The notes under the pieces: generated by a model
Database searches by the model: none
The model's input: the letters and a program-made list of their open reading frames with translations, nothing else
Told to the model about the DNA's origin: nothing
Source: Ruminococcus sp. UBA3800
Lineage (GTDB): Bacteria; Bacillota; Clostridia; Oscillospirales; Ruminococcaceae
Assembly (NCBI GenBank): GCA_002368715.1
Contig: DFEO01000152.1
Location: 1-31,777 of the forward strand
Direction of reading: 5' to 3'
DNA: 31,777 nt
Made by a program: the position numbers and the translations under genes
Shown: positions 16,320-24,551 of the stretch, one piece after another
Position numbering within the stretch: the stretch's first letter is position 1
Layout: every line of letters begins with the position of its first letter

Positions 16320-17159
16320 TTAAAATCTGTCCAGGAAGCTGTGGCGTCCGCCGTTTTCGTCCTTATAGGCGATAAGCTGAGCAAGGCTTACGTTTTCAAC
16401 GCTTTTGAAAATATTTTTCTCGACTCTGGGGTTTTTCTTTTTAAGCTCGGCTATAAGAGCCTTTGTTTCCCTGCGCTTCGAGAGCGATTCCTGTTCCTCG
16501 CTCTGCTCTGTGAACCTGCACGCACACCTGAGAAACTCCAGACCGTTTGCGTCACGCCATTTTATAATGCTCTCCTCACGCACGAGATAAAGCGGCCTTA
16601 TAAGTTCCATACCCTCAAAGTTAGTGCTTTTGAGCCTTGGCATCATATTCTGTATCTGTCCGCCGTAGAGCATTGACATAAGGATCGTTTCTATCACGTC
16701 GTCAAAGTGGTGGCCGAGTGCTATCTTGTTGCAGCCAAGCTCCTGCGCTTTGGCATAAAGATAGCCCCGCCTCATCCTGGCGCACAGATAACAGGGGTTT
16801 TTCTCGATAGTGTAGACGCTGTCGAATATCTGAGAATCAAATATCTGAGCAGGTATCTCCAGCTTTGCTGCGTTTTCTTCTATCATGGCTCTGTTCTTCG
16901 GAGCATAGCCGGGATCCATAACTATGTATCTGAGCTCGAAAGGGAAGTCCGAATGGCGCTCCAGCATCTGCATAAGCTTTGCCAGCAGCATCGAATCCTT
17001 GCCGCCCGAGATGCACACAGCCACTTTGTCTCCCTTTTCAAGCAGTCTGTACTGCTTGATCGCTTTTGTGAACCTGTTCCATATATCCTTGCGAAAACGC
17101 CTTTGAAGGCTCCTTTCGCACTCCGCCGAAAAGCTGTATCTGTCACGCTCTGTGCTCAT
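16320..17159 (-). CDS. TtcA-family tRNA 2-thiolation PP-loop ATPase
   Basis: A 279-residue N-type ATP pyrophosphatase. The PP-loop SGGKDS is at 51-56. A CxxC pair at Cys125/Cys128 (NPCYLCARMRRGYLY) and a later Cys-rich site (LRCACRFTEQ) match the cluster-binding cysteines of TtcA-type enzymes. GHHFDDVIETILMSMLYGG is the conserved segment after the PP-loop. TtcA adds sulfur to cytidine 32 of tRNA; clostridial homologues are annotated by family, so the exact target base is uncertain. AAGGAG lies eight bases before the ATG. It is a single-gene unit with its own promoter and terminator. Confidence 0.85.
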   Translation of the reverse strand: MSTERDRYSFSAECERSLQRRFRKDIWNRFTKAIKQYRLLEKGDKVAVCISGGKDSMLLAKLMQMLERHSDFPFELRYIVMDPGYAPKNRAMIEENAAKLEIPAQIFDSQIFDSVYTIEKNPCYLCARMRRGYLYAKAQELGCNKIALGHHFDDVIETILMSMLYGGQIQNMMPRLKSTNFEGMELIRPLYLVREESIIKWRDANGLEFLRCACRFTEQSEEQESLSKRRETKALIAELKKKNPRVEKNIFKSVENVSLAQLIAYKDENGGRHSFLDRF

Positions 17160-17207
17160 CCTGTTTTCTCCTTTTTCCCTCGCTGTATCTGAATTTCCGG
17201 TGCATAC

Positions 17208-17236
17208 ATTATACCACGGACTTTCAGCGAAATCAA
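17208..17236 (-). promoter_or_regulatory. Promoter of the TtcA-family gene
   Basis: On the minus strand TTGATT (17236-17231), a 17-base spacer and TATAAT (17213-17208), with TGG before the -10. Confidence 0.85.
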
Positions 17237-17298
17237 GCCCGTAAATGCGCTGTTTACCGCTTGTTTACAGTTTTTGATACCTGTTTTTATCATATATT

Positions 17299-17316
17299 TT
17301 AACATTTAATTGTTAA
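17299..17316. promoter_or_regulatory. Dyad upstream of the lipoprotein-CBS-carboxypeptidase promoter
   Basis: TTAACA-N6-TGTTAA is a perfect inverted repeat. It ends ten bases before the -35 box, a position suited to an activator or repressor. AT-rich dyads also arise by chance. Confidence 0.35.
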
Positions 17317-17325
17317 CTATTTGTC

Positions 17326-17354
17326 TTGACATATGCTCGTTTCGGGTGTATAAT
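17326..17354 (+). promoter_or_regulatory. Consensus promoter of the lipoprotein-CBS-carboxypeptidase operon
   Basis: TTGACA (17326-17331), exactly 17 bases, then TATAAT (17349-17354). Both hexamers are perfect. Confidence 0.92.
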
Positions 17355-17418
17355 ATTCGTGTGTGCATAGTTTGCGTGGAAGATGCACACTGAACTGTGA
17401 AAGGAAAGACTCAGATCT

Positions 17419-18372
17419 ATGGATATAAAGATAAAAGCTGCTGCGGCTGTGTTCAGTCTGGCGCTTGTGCTTGGCGGCTGTGCTTCTTCGTCAGAGCCGT
17501 CTTCAAAGACGGATACCTCTGCTGCACAGGATATGTCCTCTTCTCAGGGGGCAGATGAGTCGGTGAGCGGGACCGATGATACTTCAGAGGTCACACCGCC
17601 CGAACAGCCAAAGCAACCCACAGGTCCGCTGCTTGAAAAAGCCTGTGAGCTTTTCAGGAGCGGGACTTACAGCTTTGAGTGTGATCTGACAGACAGCGAG
17701 GGCAATGTGACTCACATCATCCGTCATGTTGCGCCGAACAATTATTATCAGCTCCAGTCAAATGCTATCGGTTCAAGCGGAAGTGTCTGCAAGAACGGCA
17801 CAGCTTATGATTTTGACAATGTGTGCAGGCTTTGTGCTTCGAGCACGGACAAAGAGCTTGACAACACCATCCTTCAGGTGGCCGATATGCAGCTGCCTCA
17901 CACGGCGAACCACATAAACAAGGTAGACCTTCAGGAATATGATATCGAGGAGTATACCTATACGGGAGAAACATATATCACGGCGTTTGATTTTTATTTT
18001 AGCAAGGATAACGGCGAGCTTGTGAAATATGTGACCACTTATTCTGTCGAGGGCTCGGATGATATCGTTGAAACCAGGGAGTTCACGTCGATGAGCTCGC
18101 AGGTGGATGAAACGCTGTTCAATATAGGCATCGTTTCCAATCTTACCAACTTTGACGACCTGACGCAGGACGACTGCCGTGAGATGTTCTCGCAGATATG
18201 CGATAATGCAGGTGTTACCGACAGCGATATGGCGGCTTACGGGACGGACCGTGAAAAGCTCGGAAGGCTCGGCTATAATGATATAGTTGAGCTGGTCTAT
18301 ACATATGGATACAAGGATACCTATGAGCGTGTGAACGCTGAGACATCCGAGGCGGACGGAGGTGCGAGATGA
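17419..18372 (+). CDS. Putative lipoprotein, function unknown
   Basis: A 317-residue protein with a lipoprotein signal (MDIKIKAAAAVFSLALVLGGC, lipobox LGGC, Cys21). A Ser/Thr/Asp-rich linker to about residue 72 is followed by an extracellular domain. That domain begins LLEKACELFRSGTYSFECDL and resembles in outline the beta-rich lipoproteins that carry repeated strands (YTYTGETYITAFDFYF), but I cannot assign a family. It has three further Cys in the mature domain. The upstream ribosome site is weak (AAAGGAAAG, about 11 bases from the ATG). The stop overlaps the next gene start (ATGA), so it is translationally coupled to the CBS protein. It is the first gene of an operon ending with a carboxypeptidase, which suggests an envelope function. 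Confidence 0.85.
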   Translation: MDIKIKAAAAVFSLALVLGGCASSSEPSSKTDTSAAQDMSSSQGADESVSGTDDTSEVTPPEQPKQPTGPLLEKACELFRSGTYSFECDLTDSEGNVTHIIRHVAPNNYYQLQSNAIGSSGSVCKNGTAYDFDNVCRLCASSTDKELDNTILQVADMQLPHTANHINKVDLQEYDIEEYTYTGETYITAFDFYFSKDNGELVKYVTTYSVEGSDDIVETREFTSMSSQVDETLFNIGIVSNLTNFDDLTQDDCREMFSQICDNAGVTDSDMAAYGTDREKLGRLGYNDIVELVYTYGYKDTYERVNAETSEADGGAR

Positions 18373-18788
18373 ACATCCTGCAGCTTTTGAAGCCGAAGGC
18401 GACGATAGAGTATCTTTACAGTGACAGCACTGTAAGACAGGCGCTTGAAAAGCTCAAGCACCATGGCTTTACTGCTGTTCCTGTTATAGACAGGGACGGT
18501 AAGTTCGTCAAGACCCTTGCTGAGGGCGATTTTCTGTGGTTTATGCTCAACAGCGGCATAACCGATATGAGAGAGCTCGAACGCTATGATGTGGGTCAGA
18601 TAACAAAGCGTGTGGATATGAAGCCTGTCTATGTTTATTCAACGATAGAGGATCTTATCCTTTTGTCTATGGACCAGAACTTTGTTCCGGTCATCGACGA
18701 CAGGGAAGTGTTCATAGGTATAGTCACCAGAAAGGACATACTTGATTTCTGTCACAAAACGATAAGAAAGCTTGAAGATAACAAATAA
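18369..18788 (+). CDS. Stand-alone CBS-domain-pair protein
   Basis: A 139-residue cytosolic protein made of a pair of CBS motifs: STVRQALEKLKHHGFTAVPVIDRDGKFVKTL near the start and STIEDLILLSMDQNFVPVIDDREVFIGIVTRKDIL at the end. CBS pairs bind adenine nucleotides and act as energy or second-messenger sensors. No enzyme or transporter domain is attached. Its start overlaps the lipoprotein stop by four bases, and the carboxypeptidase begins 28 bases after its stop. It may therefore sense nucleotides to adjust an envelope process, though this is inference from operon position. Confidence 0.88.
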   Translation: MNILQLLKPKATIEYLYSDSTVRQALEKLKHHGFTAVPVIDRDGKFVKTLAEGDFLWFMLNSGITDMRELERYDVGQITKRVDMKPVYVYSTIEDLILLSMDQNFVPVIDDREVFIGIVTRKDILDFCHKTIRKLEDNK

Positions 18789-18816
18789 AAAGAAAAATGA
18801 AAGGTTGTTGTAAAAA

Positions 18817-20010
18817 ATGCTGAGGAAGAACGAGAAGGGCGGAGCTGCTGCGGTCGCTATAATGGTGATAATCATGGCACTTGCGATAGTTTCAACCATA
18901 CTTGTGGTAACGGGAAGGTTTGCTATCAATAAGGCAGACGTTGATGACACTCTCACAAAGGCAGAGAGCGAAACAGAGTCGTCGAGCCTTGATATAAGCG
19001 AGAGCGATCTTTCGTCGGTGGTCACAGAGCCGGAACCTGTGAACCTTTATCCGGCCGAGTCCGCAGGCTATCAGGATATAAACATAAAGGATCTGACCTG
19101 CTCTGAGGCTATACTTATAAATGCCGACACCAATGAGATCGTTGCAGGCCTTAATTATGAAAAGAGGATCTATCCTGCATCACTTACGAAGATACTTACT
19201 CTTATGGTGGCTGTTGAGAATATCGACGATCTGTCCACCACCTATAAGTTCACAGATGATGATATCGATCCGCTGATCGAGGAGAACGCTTCAATGGCTG
19301 GCTTCCTTGCAGGCGATGAGGTCTCTGTCAAGGATATGCTGTTCGGATGCATAATGAGAAGCGGCGCAGACGCAACACTCGGACTTGCAAAGGTCGCAGC
19401 AGGCTCGGAGGATGAGTTTGTAAAGCTTATGGATCAGAAGCTCGTTGACCTCGGCCTCAACAACACTACGAAGTTTGTCAACGCAACAGGACTTCACGAC
19501 AAGAACCACTATACCACAGTTCAGGACGTTGCAGTGCTGATGAAGGCTGCAATGGAGAGCAAGACCTGCCGCACTGTCCTTACAACGGGCACCTATGACA
19601 CGGATGTCAAGAATGAGAATTATCCCGACGGACTTTCTTTTACAAGCATAGTTTTCGAGAGACTTGACGGCTATTATATCGACTGTGACGGCGACGGCGA
19701 GGGCGATGACAATGTAGAGGTGCTTGGCGGAAAGACAGGCTTTACCGATGAGGCGATGTTTACCCTTGCGCTTGCTATCGAGAAGGACGGCACAAATTAC
19801 ATCTGTGTTACCGCACATTCCGAAAATCAGGACAAGTCGATCGAGGATACGATCGCTATCGTCGAGAAGTATCTCTCGACAGGAAAGAGAGCTTCTGCCG
19901 ATGAAGAGAAGACAAAGGAGCCCGAGTCGTCCGAAACTGAGGAGGAGCCTAAGAGCGACGAGCCTCAGAAGGTCTCCGAGGACACGGACACCATGAAGGT
20001 CGCAGAATAA
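18817..20010 (+). CDS. D-alanyl-D-alanine carboxypeptidase (penicillin-binding, S11 family)
   Basis: Trims the terminal D-Ala of peptidoglycan stem peptides outside the membrane. This 397-residue protein has an N-terminal membrane anchor (~10-32) and a Ser/Glu-rich linker. The catalytic domain carries SLTK (Ser122, Lys125), RSGAD at the position of the SxN motif (Ser182-Gly-Ala184, so Asn is replaced by Ala) and KTG (306-308). Shortly before KTG lies an acidic loop DCDGDGEGDDN (289-299), spaced like an EF-hand loop. The C-terminus is a long acidic tail without the amphipathic anchor of E. coli PBP5. The ribosome site is modest (AAAGG). The gene closes the lipoprotein-CBS operon and ends at a strong terminator. 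A beta-lactamase is less likely given the order and spacing of the motifs. Confidence 0.88.
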   Translation: MLRKNEKGGAAAVAIMVIIMALAIVSTILVVTGRFAINKADVDDTLTKAESETESSSLDISESDLSSVVTEPEPVNLYPAESAGYQDINIKDLTCSEAILINADTNEIVAGLNYEKRIYPASLTKILTLMVAVENIDDLSTTYKFTDDDIDPLIEENASMAGFLAGDEVSVKDMLFGCIMRSGADATLGLAKVAAGSEDEFVKLMDQKLVDLGLNNTTKFVNATGLHDKNHYTTVQDVAVLMKAAMESKTCRTVLTTGTYDTDVKNENYPDGLSFTSIVFERLDGYYIDCDGDGEGDDNVEVLGGKTGFTDEAMFTLALAIEKDGTNYICVTAHSENQDKSIEDTIAIVEKYLSTGKRASADEEKTKEPESSETEEEPKSDEPQKVSEDTDTMKVAE

Positions 20011-20027
20011 AAACAGTTTTTCAATAT

Positions 20028-20060
20028 AAAAAAGAGCACACAGCTGTGTGCTCTTTTTTT
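20028..20060. terminator. Bidirectional palindromic terminator
   Basis: GAGCACACAGCTGTGTGCTC is a perfect palindrome flanked by A6 and T7. It terminates the carboxypeptidase operon on the plus strand and the iorA-iorB-paaK operon on the minus strand. Confidence 0.92.
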
Positions 20061-20072
20061 GTGCCGTAAGGC

Positions 20073-21314
20073 TTATTTTTCGTCGTATCTCTCGTCGATG
20101 ACTCTTGCGGTCTTCTTCATGCTTCTTGGCAGGACTCCGACCTCGACGACCTTGACGATAGGTGTAAAGCCGATAACGCTCTTGACCTTTTCCGTTATGC
20201 GCTTAGCAAGGAGTGCAAAGTCAACGTCGCCGGTAGACTCGACATATATCCTCATCGTGTCCTTGCCGTCAAGATGTGAGATCCTGATCTGATACTCGCT
20301 CGAGATTTCCTTAAAGCCGTGAAGGATCTCCTCGATCTGGCTCGGGAACACGTTTACACCCTTGATCTTCATCATATCGTCGGTCCTTCCCATAATGGTT
20401 CCGATCCTCGGATATTTCCTTCCGCACGGGCACTCACCCGGTATTATCTTCGACAGATCATGTGTGCGGTAACGGATAAGCGGAGCGCCCTCCTTGACGA
20501 GCGTGGTGATAACTATCTCGCCCTGAACACCGTCAGGCACAGGCTCACCGGTCTTCGGGTCGATTATTTCAATATAGATATAATCATCCCAGTAGTGCAT
20601 ACCTGTGTTATACTCACAGTTTATACCGATACCGGGTCCGTATATCTCGGTCAGGCCGTAGATATCATAAAGCTCGATCCCGAGTCCGTCGGCTATGCGC
20701 TGTCTCATCTTTTCGCTCCAGCGCTCCGAGCCGATAACGCCCTTTTTCAGGTGTATCTTGTCCTTTATGCCCCTTTTCTCTATCTCCTCGGTCAGCAGCA
20801 GCGCATAGCTTGAGGTCGAGCACAGAACGGTGCTCTTCATCGACTGCATCATCTCGAGCTGCTTCTCTGTGTTTCCGGGACCCATAGGAATAGCCATAGC
20901 CCCCAGCTTCTCGCAGCCGTTCTGGAAGCCTATGCCGGCTGTCCACAGTCCATATCCGGGCGTTATGTGTATCCTGTCCTTATTGGTTATCCCTGCCACC
21001 TCATAGCAGCGCTTGAACATTTCGCCCCAGTCGTCAACGTCCTTTGCTGTATAAGGGATTATGACAGGCTTGCCTGTCGTTCCCGATGAAGAATGTATCC
21101 TTACGATCTCCTCCTCGGGCGCTGTCATAAGTCCCAGAGGATAAGCATCTCTGAGGTCCTTCTTCTCCGAGAACGGGAGCTTCAGAAAGTCCTCATAGGT
21201 CTTTACCTCGGTGATGCCTGCCGCTTCGAGCTTTTTGCCGTAAAAGCTTCCGGCGCTCACCAGAGCCTTTATCCTGGAGTTTACCTGTTCAAGTTGTTTC
21301 TGTGTGATCTGCAT
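20073..21314 (-). CDS. paaK: Phenylacetate-CoA ligase family protein
   Basis: An adenylate-forming enzyme of 413 residues that activates an aryl acetate to its CoA thioester with ATP. The phosphate-binding motif SSSGTTGKPVIIPYT, the aromatic-substrate region, YGLTEIYGPGIG and the C-terminal YRTHDLSKI / GRTDDMMKIKGVNVFPSQIE are those of PaaK. A TTG frame opens at 21353, but the ATG at 21314 has AAAGGA nine bases upstream and starts the protein at MQITQKQLEQ. It lies 39 bases after iorB on the same strand. The IorAB product is an aryl acetyl-CoA, so the ligase would probably run with IorAB either to release aryl acetate with ATP gain or to recycle aryl acetates into aromatic amino acids. The direction cannot be read from sequence. 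Confidence 0.92.
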   Translation of the reverse strand: MQITQKQLEQVNSRIKALVSAGSFYGKKLEAAGITEVKTYEDFLKLPFSEKKDLRDAYPLGLMTAPEEEIVRIHSSSGTTGKPVIIPYTAKDVDDWGEMFKRCYEVAGITNKDRIHITPGYGLWTAGIGFQNGCEKLGAMAIPMGPGNTEKQLEMMQSMKSTVLCSTSSYALLLTEEIEKRGIKDKIHLKKGVIGSERWSEKMRQRIADGLGIELYDIYGLTEIYGPGIGINCEYNTGMHYWDDYIYIEIIDPKTGEPVPDGVQGEIVITTLVKEGAPLIRYRTHDLSKIIPGECPCGRKYPRIGTIMGRTDDMMKIKGVNVFPSQIEEILHGFKEISSEYQIRISHLDGKDTMRIYVESTGDVDFALLAKRITEKVKSVIGFTPIVKVVEVGVLPRSMKKTARVIDERYDEK

Positions 21315-21353
21315 AATGGGTCGTCCTTTCCAATCGTCCAGAATTTTGGACAA

Positions 21354-21923
21354 TTATTCATATCTCAGCGCCTTGCTGTTCAGCTCGGCGAACTGCGGTT
21401 TTACGGTCTTTATCATAGCGCTCTCGATCTCGTCCAGGTCCAGCGGCAGGGCGCCCGAGCGAACGGCGCTGCCGAGCATTATCATATTGAGCACCTTTGG
21501 CGAGCCGAGCTCTTTGCAAAGGCTGTCTGCATCGAGCACTGTCAGGCTCTCCACATTCTCTTCAAGATAAGCTGTCATCTCTCTGCCCGTATAGTCTGAC
21601 GCTTTGAGCGAAGCTGTTACCGGCATTATCGGGTGGGAGTTCACCACAGCCTTGCCGCCCTTTTTAAGATAGGGGAGCATCCTTACGGCCTCGGCAGGTT
21701 CAAAGGCGATGAGCAGGTCTGCACTGCCCTCACAGAACATAGGACATTTTGCCTCGTCGCCCACTCTGAGAAAGCTGAAAACGCTTCCTCCCTTCTGAGC
21801 CATACCGATAGTTTCGGCGCTCATGACCTTCAGCCCCTTAGCCATTGAGGCGGCTGCGATAAGCTTTGATGCCAGCACGATACCCTGACCGCCGACACCG
21901 CAGATAAGGATATTAGTCTGCAC
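21354..21923 (-). CDS. iorB: Indolepyruvate ferredoxin oxidoreductase, beta subunit
   Basis: A 189-residue gamma-type subunit of the 2-oxoacid:ferredoxin oxidoreductase family. It begins MQTNILICGVGGQGIVLASKLIA and contains AETIGMAQKGGSVFSFLR, both typical of IorB. With IorA it converts aryl pyruvates to aryl acetyl-CoA and reduced ferredoxin in the cytosol. It starts with GTG, preceded by GGAGG at eight bases. The first 11 bases overlap the end of iorA, indicating coupled translation and equal subunit amounts. Confidence 0.94.
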   Translation of the reverse strand: MQTNILICGVGGQGIVLASKLIAAASMAKGLKVMSAETIGMAQKGGSVFSFLRVGDEAKCPMFCEGSADLLIAFEPAEAVRMLPYLKKGGKAVVNSHPIMPVTASLKASDYTGREMTAYLEENVESLTVLDADSLCKELGSPKVLNMIMLGSAVRSGALPLDLDEIESAMIKTVKPQFAELNSKALRYE

Positions 21924-23724
21924 GGCTCACACCTCCTATCGCATCGAACGGACAGACCTGTGCGCAAAGGCCGCAGCCTGTGCAAAGGGCTGTCTCAACA
22001 GCCACCCTGCCGTCTTTGAGGACAAGCCCCGGGCAGCCCAGGTCATTTATACATTTTTTACAGTTTCGGCATTTATCGGCATCTATCGCCACAGGCTTTC
22101 CTGCCTTTATAAGAACAGCACAAGGCGAGCGGAAGATAATGGCCTTGACGCCTTTTTCTTCGGCGGTCCTTCTTACGGTCTCAACTGTCGCTTCAAGGTC
22201 GAGAGGATCGACCGTTTCCACGGTCTTTACGCCTACACCTCTGAGCACAGCCTCGATATCAACTTTGTCTACCACCTGTCCCATCATTGTCCGACCAGTG
22301 CCGGGGTGGGGCTGGTGGCCTGTCATTGCGGTGGTGGAGTTATCAAGTATGCAAAGGGTCATATCGGCCTGATTATAGACCGCATTCACTGCACCTGTTA
22401 TCGCAGAGGCAAAGAATGTGGAGTCGCCCACAAAGGCAAAGCAGCTGGTGTCCTTGTCTATCCTGCCTATTCCCTGAGCAATGTTCACACCTGCGCCCAT
22501 ACACAGGCAGGTGTCCACCATATCGAGCGGCATCGCATTTCCCAGAGTGTAGCAGCCGATGTCACCGCAAAAAACGCTCTTTTTGCCTTTCATAGCCTGC
22601 TTTACCGCATAGAAGGATGCTCTGTGAGGACAGCCCGCACAAAGCACAGGCGGTCTGACAGGCAGCTCGGGAGCCTGCGGCAGCTTCTGTTCCGGCGCCA
22701 TTTCAATATTCAGAAAGTCCGCAATGTTTTTGCAGACGGAGCCAACGGTGTTCTCGCCTGCTGTCTTGACATTGCCCGTGAGTTTACCGGATATCCTGGT
22801 CTTCAGCCCGAACTTTCCGCATACATACACCAGCGCTCTCTCGATAACGGGGTCAAGCTCTTCTATGCAGAGGACCTCGTCCAAACCTTTCAGAAACTCC
22901 AGTGCCGCCTCCTCCGGGAACGGGAACGGCGTACCTACCTTGAAAAGCGGCGCTTTCACGCCAAGGATATCCATAGCCTCGCTCACATAGGCAAAGTTTA
23001 TACCGTGAGCGGCTATGCCTTTTCTGCCTTCGCCGCCTGTCACGGGGTTCAGTCCGCTTTCGGAGAACACCTTAGAAAGCTCCTTGTTGCGCTCCTCTAT
23101 CTTCATATGGGCGTTATATGAAAGCCTTGGGAAGATGACCCACTTCGAGGGGTCTCTCACAAAGCCCTCGGGCTCGTTTTTCAGACACTCTTCGCTGTCC
23201 TTGACATCTATTGACTCATAGCCGTGACAGACTCTGGTCGTCGGCCTGAAAAGGACGGGAGTGTGATACTTTTCGGAATACTCGAAAGCTTCACCTATCA
23301 TCGTGTAAGCTTCCTGCACGGAGGACGGGTCGAAGCACGGCAGCTTCGAGTAGGCAGCAAAGGTCCTTGTGTCCTGCTCTGTCTGAGAGGATATGGGGCC
23401 CGGGTCGTCAGCCACCAGCACCACCATAGCGCCCTTTACGCCTATATATGCAAGGCTCATAAGCGGGTCGCTCGCAACGTTCAGCCCCACCTGCTTCATA
23501 GTGACCATCGTTCTGGCTCCGCTGTATGCAGCACCTGCCGCAAGCTCGAGAGCGGCCTTTTCATTGACCGACCACTCTACATAGATCTCACCGCTGCTGT
23601 TTTTTGCGGCTGTCTCCAGCACCTCAGTCGAGGGCGTTCCCGGATAGCCCGAGATAACATTGAGTCCTGCTGCAAGAGCGCCTCTGGCTATTGCGGCATT
23701 ACCCATCAAAAACTCTTTATGCAA
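21913..23724 (-). CDS. iorA: Indolepyruvate ferredoxin oxidoreductase, alpha subunit
   Basis: A 603-residue large subunit. The order is a pyrimidine-type N-terminal domain (NAAIARGALAAGLNVISGYPGTPSTEV), a central transketolase-like region, and a thiamine-diphosphate-binding region (CAGCPHRASF, FCGDIGCYTLG, GDSTFFASAITG, ILDNSTTAMTGHQ). Two C-terminal [4Fe-4S] ferredoxin motifs follow, CRNCKKCINDLGCP and CTGCGLCAQVCPF. It is the catalytic half of IOR. The start is probably TTG at 23724 with AGGTGA seven bases upstream. An ATG six codons later (23706) lacks a good ribosome site, and the known IorA N-terminus aligns better with the longer form. It heads the iorA-iorB-paaK operon from a consensus promoter and terminates at 20028-20060. 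Confidence 0.94.
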   Translation of the reverse strand: MHKEFLMGNAAIARGALAAGLNVISGYPGTPSTEVLETAAKNSSGEIYVEWSVNEKAALELAAGAAYSGARTMVTMKQVGLNVASDPLMSLAYIGVKGAMVVLVADDPGPISSQTEQDTRTFAAYSKLPCFDPSSVQEAYTMIGEAFEYSEKYHTPVLFRPTTRVCHGYESIDVKDSEECLKNEPEGFVRDPSKWVIFPRLSYNAHMKIEERNKELSKVFSESGLNPVTGGEGRKGIAAHGINFAYVSEAMDILGVKAPLFKVGTPFPFPEEAALEFLKGLDEVLCIEELDPVIERALVYVCGKFGLKTRISGKLTGNVKTAGENTVGSVCKNIADFLNIEMAPEQKLPQAPELPVRPPVLCAGCPHRASFYAVKQAMKGKKSVFCGDIGCYTLGNAMPLDMVDTCLCMGAGVNIAQGIGRIDKDTSCFAFVGDSTFFASAITGAVNAVYNQADMTLCILDNSTTAMTGHQPHPGTGRTMMGQVVDKVDIEAVLRGVGVKTVETVDPLDLEATVETVRRTAEEKGVKAIIFRSPCAVLIKAGKPVAIDADKCRNCKKCINDLGCPGLVLKDGRVAVETALCTGCGLCAQVCPFDAIGGVSRAD

Positions 23725-23780
23725 TCATAATCACCTGCTTTGTTTTTTGTGCATTTTTGTCATCAAAACACCTAATCTTT

Positions 23781-23809
23781 ATTATACCACCGAAGCCCTT
23801 TTTTGTCAA
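23781..23809 (-). promoter_or_regulatory. Consensus promoter of iorA-iorB-paaK
   Basis: On the minus strand TTGACA (23809-23804), 17 bases, TATAAT (23786-23781), with TGG before the -10. The leader is about 50 bases. Confidence 0.9.
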
Positions 23810-23836
23810 TGTTTACAGGCTGTGTTCATATCAGAT

Positions 23837-23869
23837 AAAAAAGCCGCCCCTCCGCCGAAGCGAAAAGCC
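23837..23869 (-). terminator. Probable terminator of pyrE-rex
   Basis: On the minus strand a stem with several G-U pairs closes a TTCG tetraloop (CGC-TTCG-GCG core) and is followed by GGCTTTTTT. It lies about 15 bases after the rex stop codon. The stem is imperfect, hence the moderate score. Confidence 0.6.
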
Positions 23870-23883
23870 AGCCTTTTACGTTA

Positions 23884-24525
23884 TTATCCATTGTCTGTCA
23901 TCTGATTGGCTCTGTATGTCAGCGTCAGCAGGCTGTCTCCCAGGTGGACATTTTCAACAGCCACAGAGCTGTGCTTTGCCGAAAGGTCATAGTGTGAAAA
24001 GTTCCAGAATGCCCTTATCCCGAGGTCTACCAGCCTGTCGGCTATCTCCTGGGTGGCTGCCTTAGGTATGCAAAGGACAGCGACAACAGGCTTTTTGTCC
24101 CTGCAAAACTTCTCCAGCTCGTCGATATGGCGCACCGCTATATCCGCAACGGTCTCCCCGGTGATCTTCGGGTCGATATCGAAGATCCCTTTAAGAACGC
24201 AGCCTCTGGTCTCAAAATTGATATGTGCTGCTATGGCTTTTCCAAGGTTGCCGGCACCGATAATGATAGTCGGCAGCTGTCTGTCGACCCCGAGTATCCT
24301 GCCTATCTCCTCTCTCAGCCCTGCGACATTATAGCCGTAGCCCTGCTGGCCGAAGCCGCCGAAGCAGTTCAGATCCTGTCTTATCTGAGAGGCTGTCAGC
24401 TTCATAAGCTCTGACAGCTGCCCGGATGATATCCTCTCAACTCCGCTGTTCATAAGCTCGCCCAGAAAGCGGTAATACCTGGGCAGCCTTTTTATGACTG
24501 ATTCCGATATGCTGTTCTTTGGCAT
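23884..24525 (-). CDS. rex: Redox-sensing transcriptional repressor Rex
   Basis: A 213-residue DNA-binding sensor of the NADH/NAD+ ratio. The N-terminal winged helix carries SGQLSELMKLTASQIRQDLNCFGGFG and the C-terminal Rossmann domain has GAGNLGKAIA (90-99). Both match Rex across Firmicutes. NADH releases Rex from DNA, switching on fermentation genes such as lactate and alcohol dehydrogenases. The ATG at 24525 is chosen because GGAGG lies seven bases before it; an in-frame ATG at 24531 would directly abut that site. It follows pyrE by 26 bases and is probably transcribed from the pyrE promoter, an unusual partner for Rex. A lactate dehydrogenase gene lies 4 kb away and is a plausible target. 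Confidence 0.94.
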   Translation of the reverse strand: MPKNSISESVIKRLPRYYRFLGELMNSGVERISSGQLSELMKLTASQIRQDLNCFGGFGQQGYGYNVAGLREEIGRILGVDRQLPTIIIGAGNLGKAIAAHINFETRGCVLKGIFDIDPKITGETVADIAVRHIDELEKFCRDKKPVVAVLCIPKAATQEIADRLVDLGIRAFWNFSHYDLSAKHSSVAVENVHLGDSLLTLTYRANQMTDNG

Positions 24526-24551
24526 TATCATCCCTCCGGAACAAAGCTTAT

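Noticed and set aside
22306..23121. Plus-strand frame antisense to iorA
   Set aside because: iorA is supported by conserved cofactor motifs over its whole length; the antisense frame has none.
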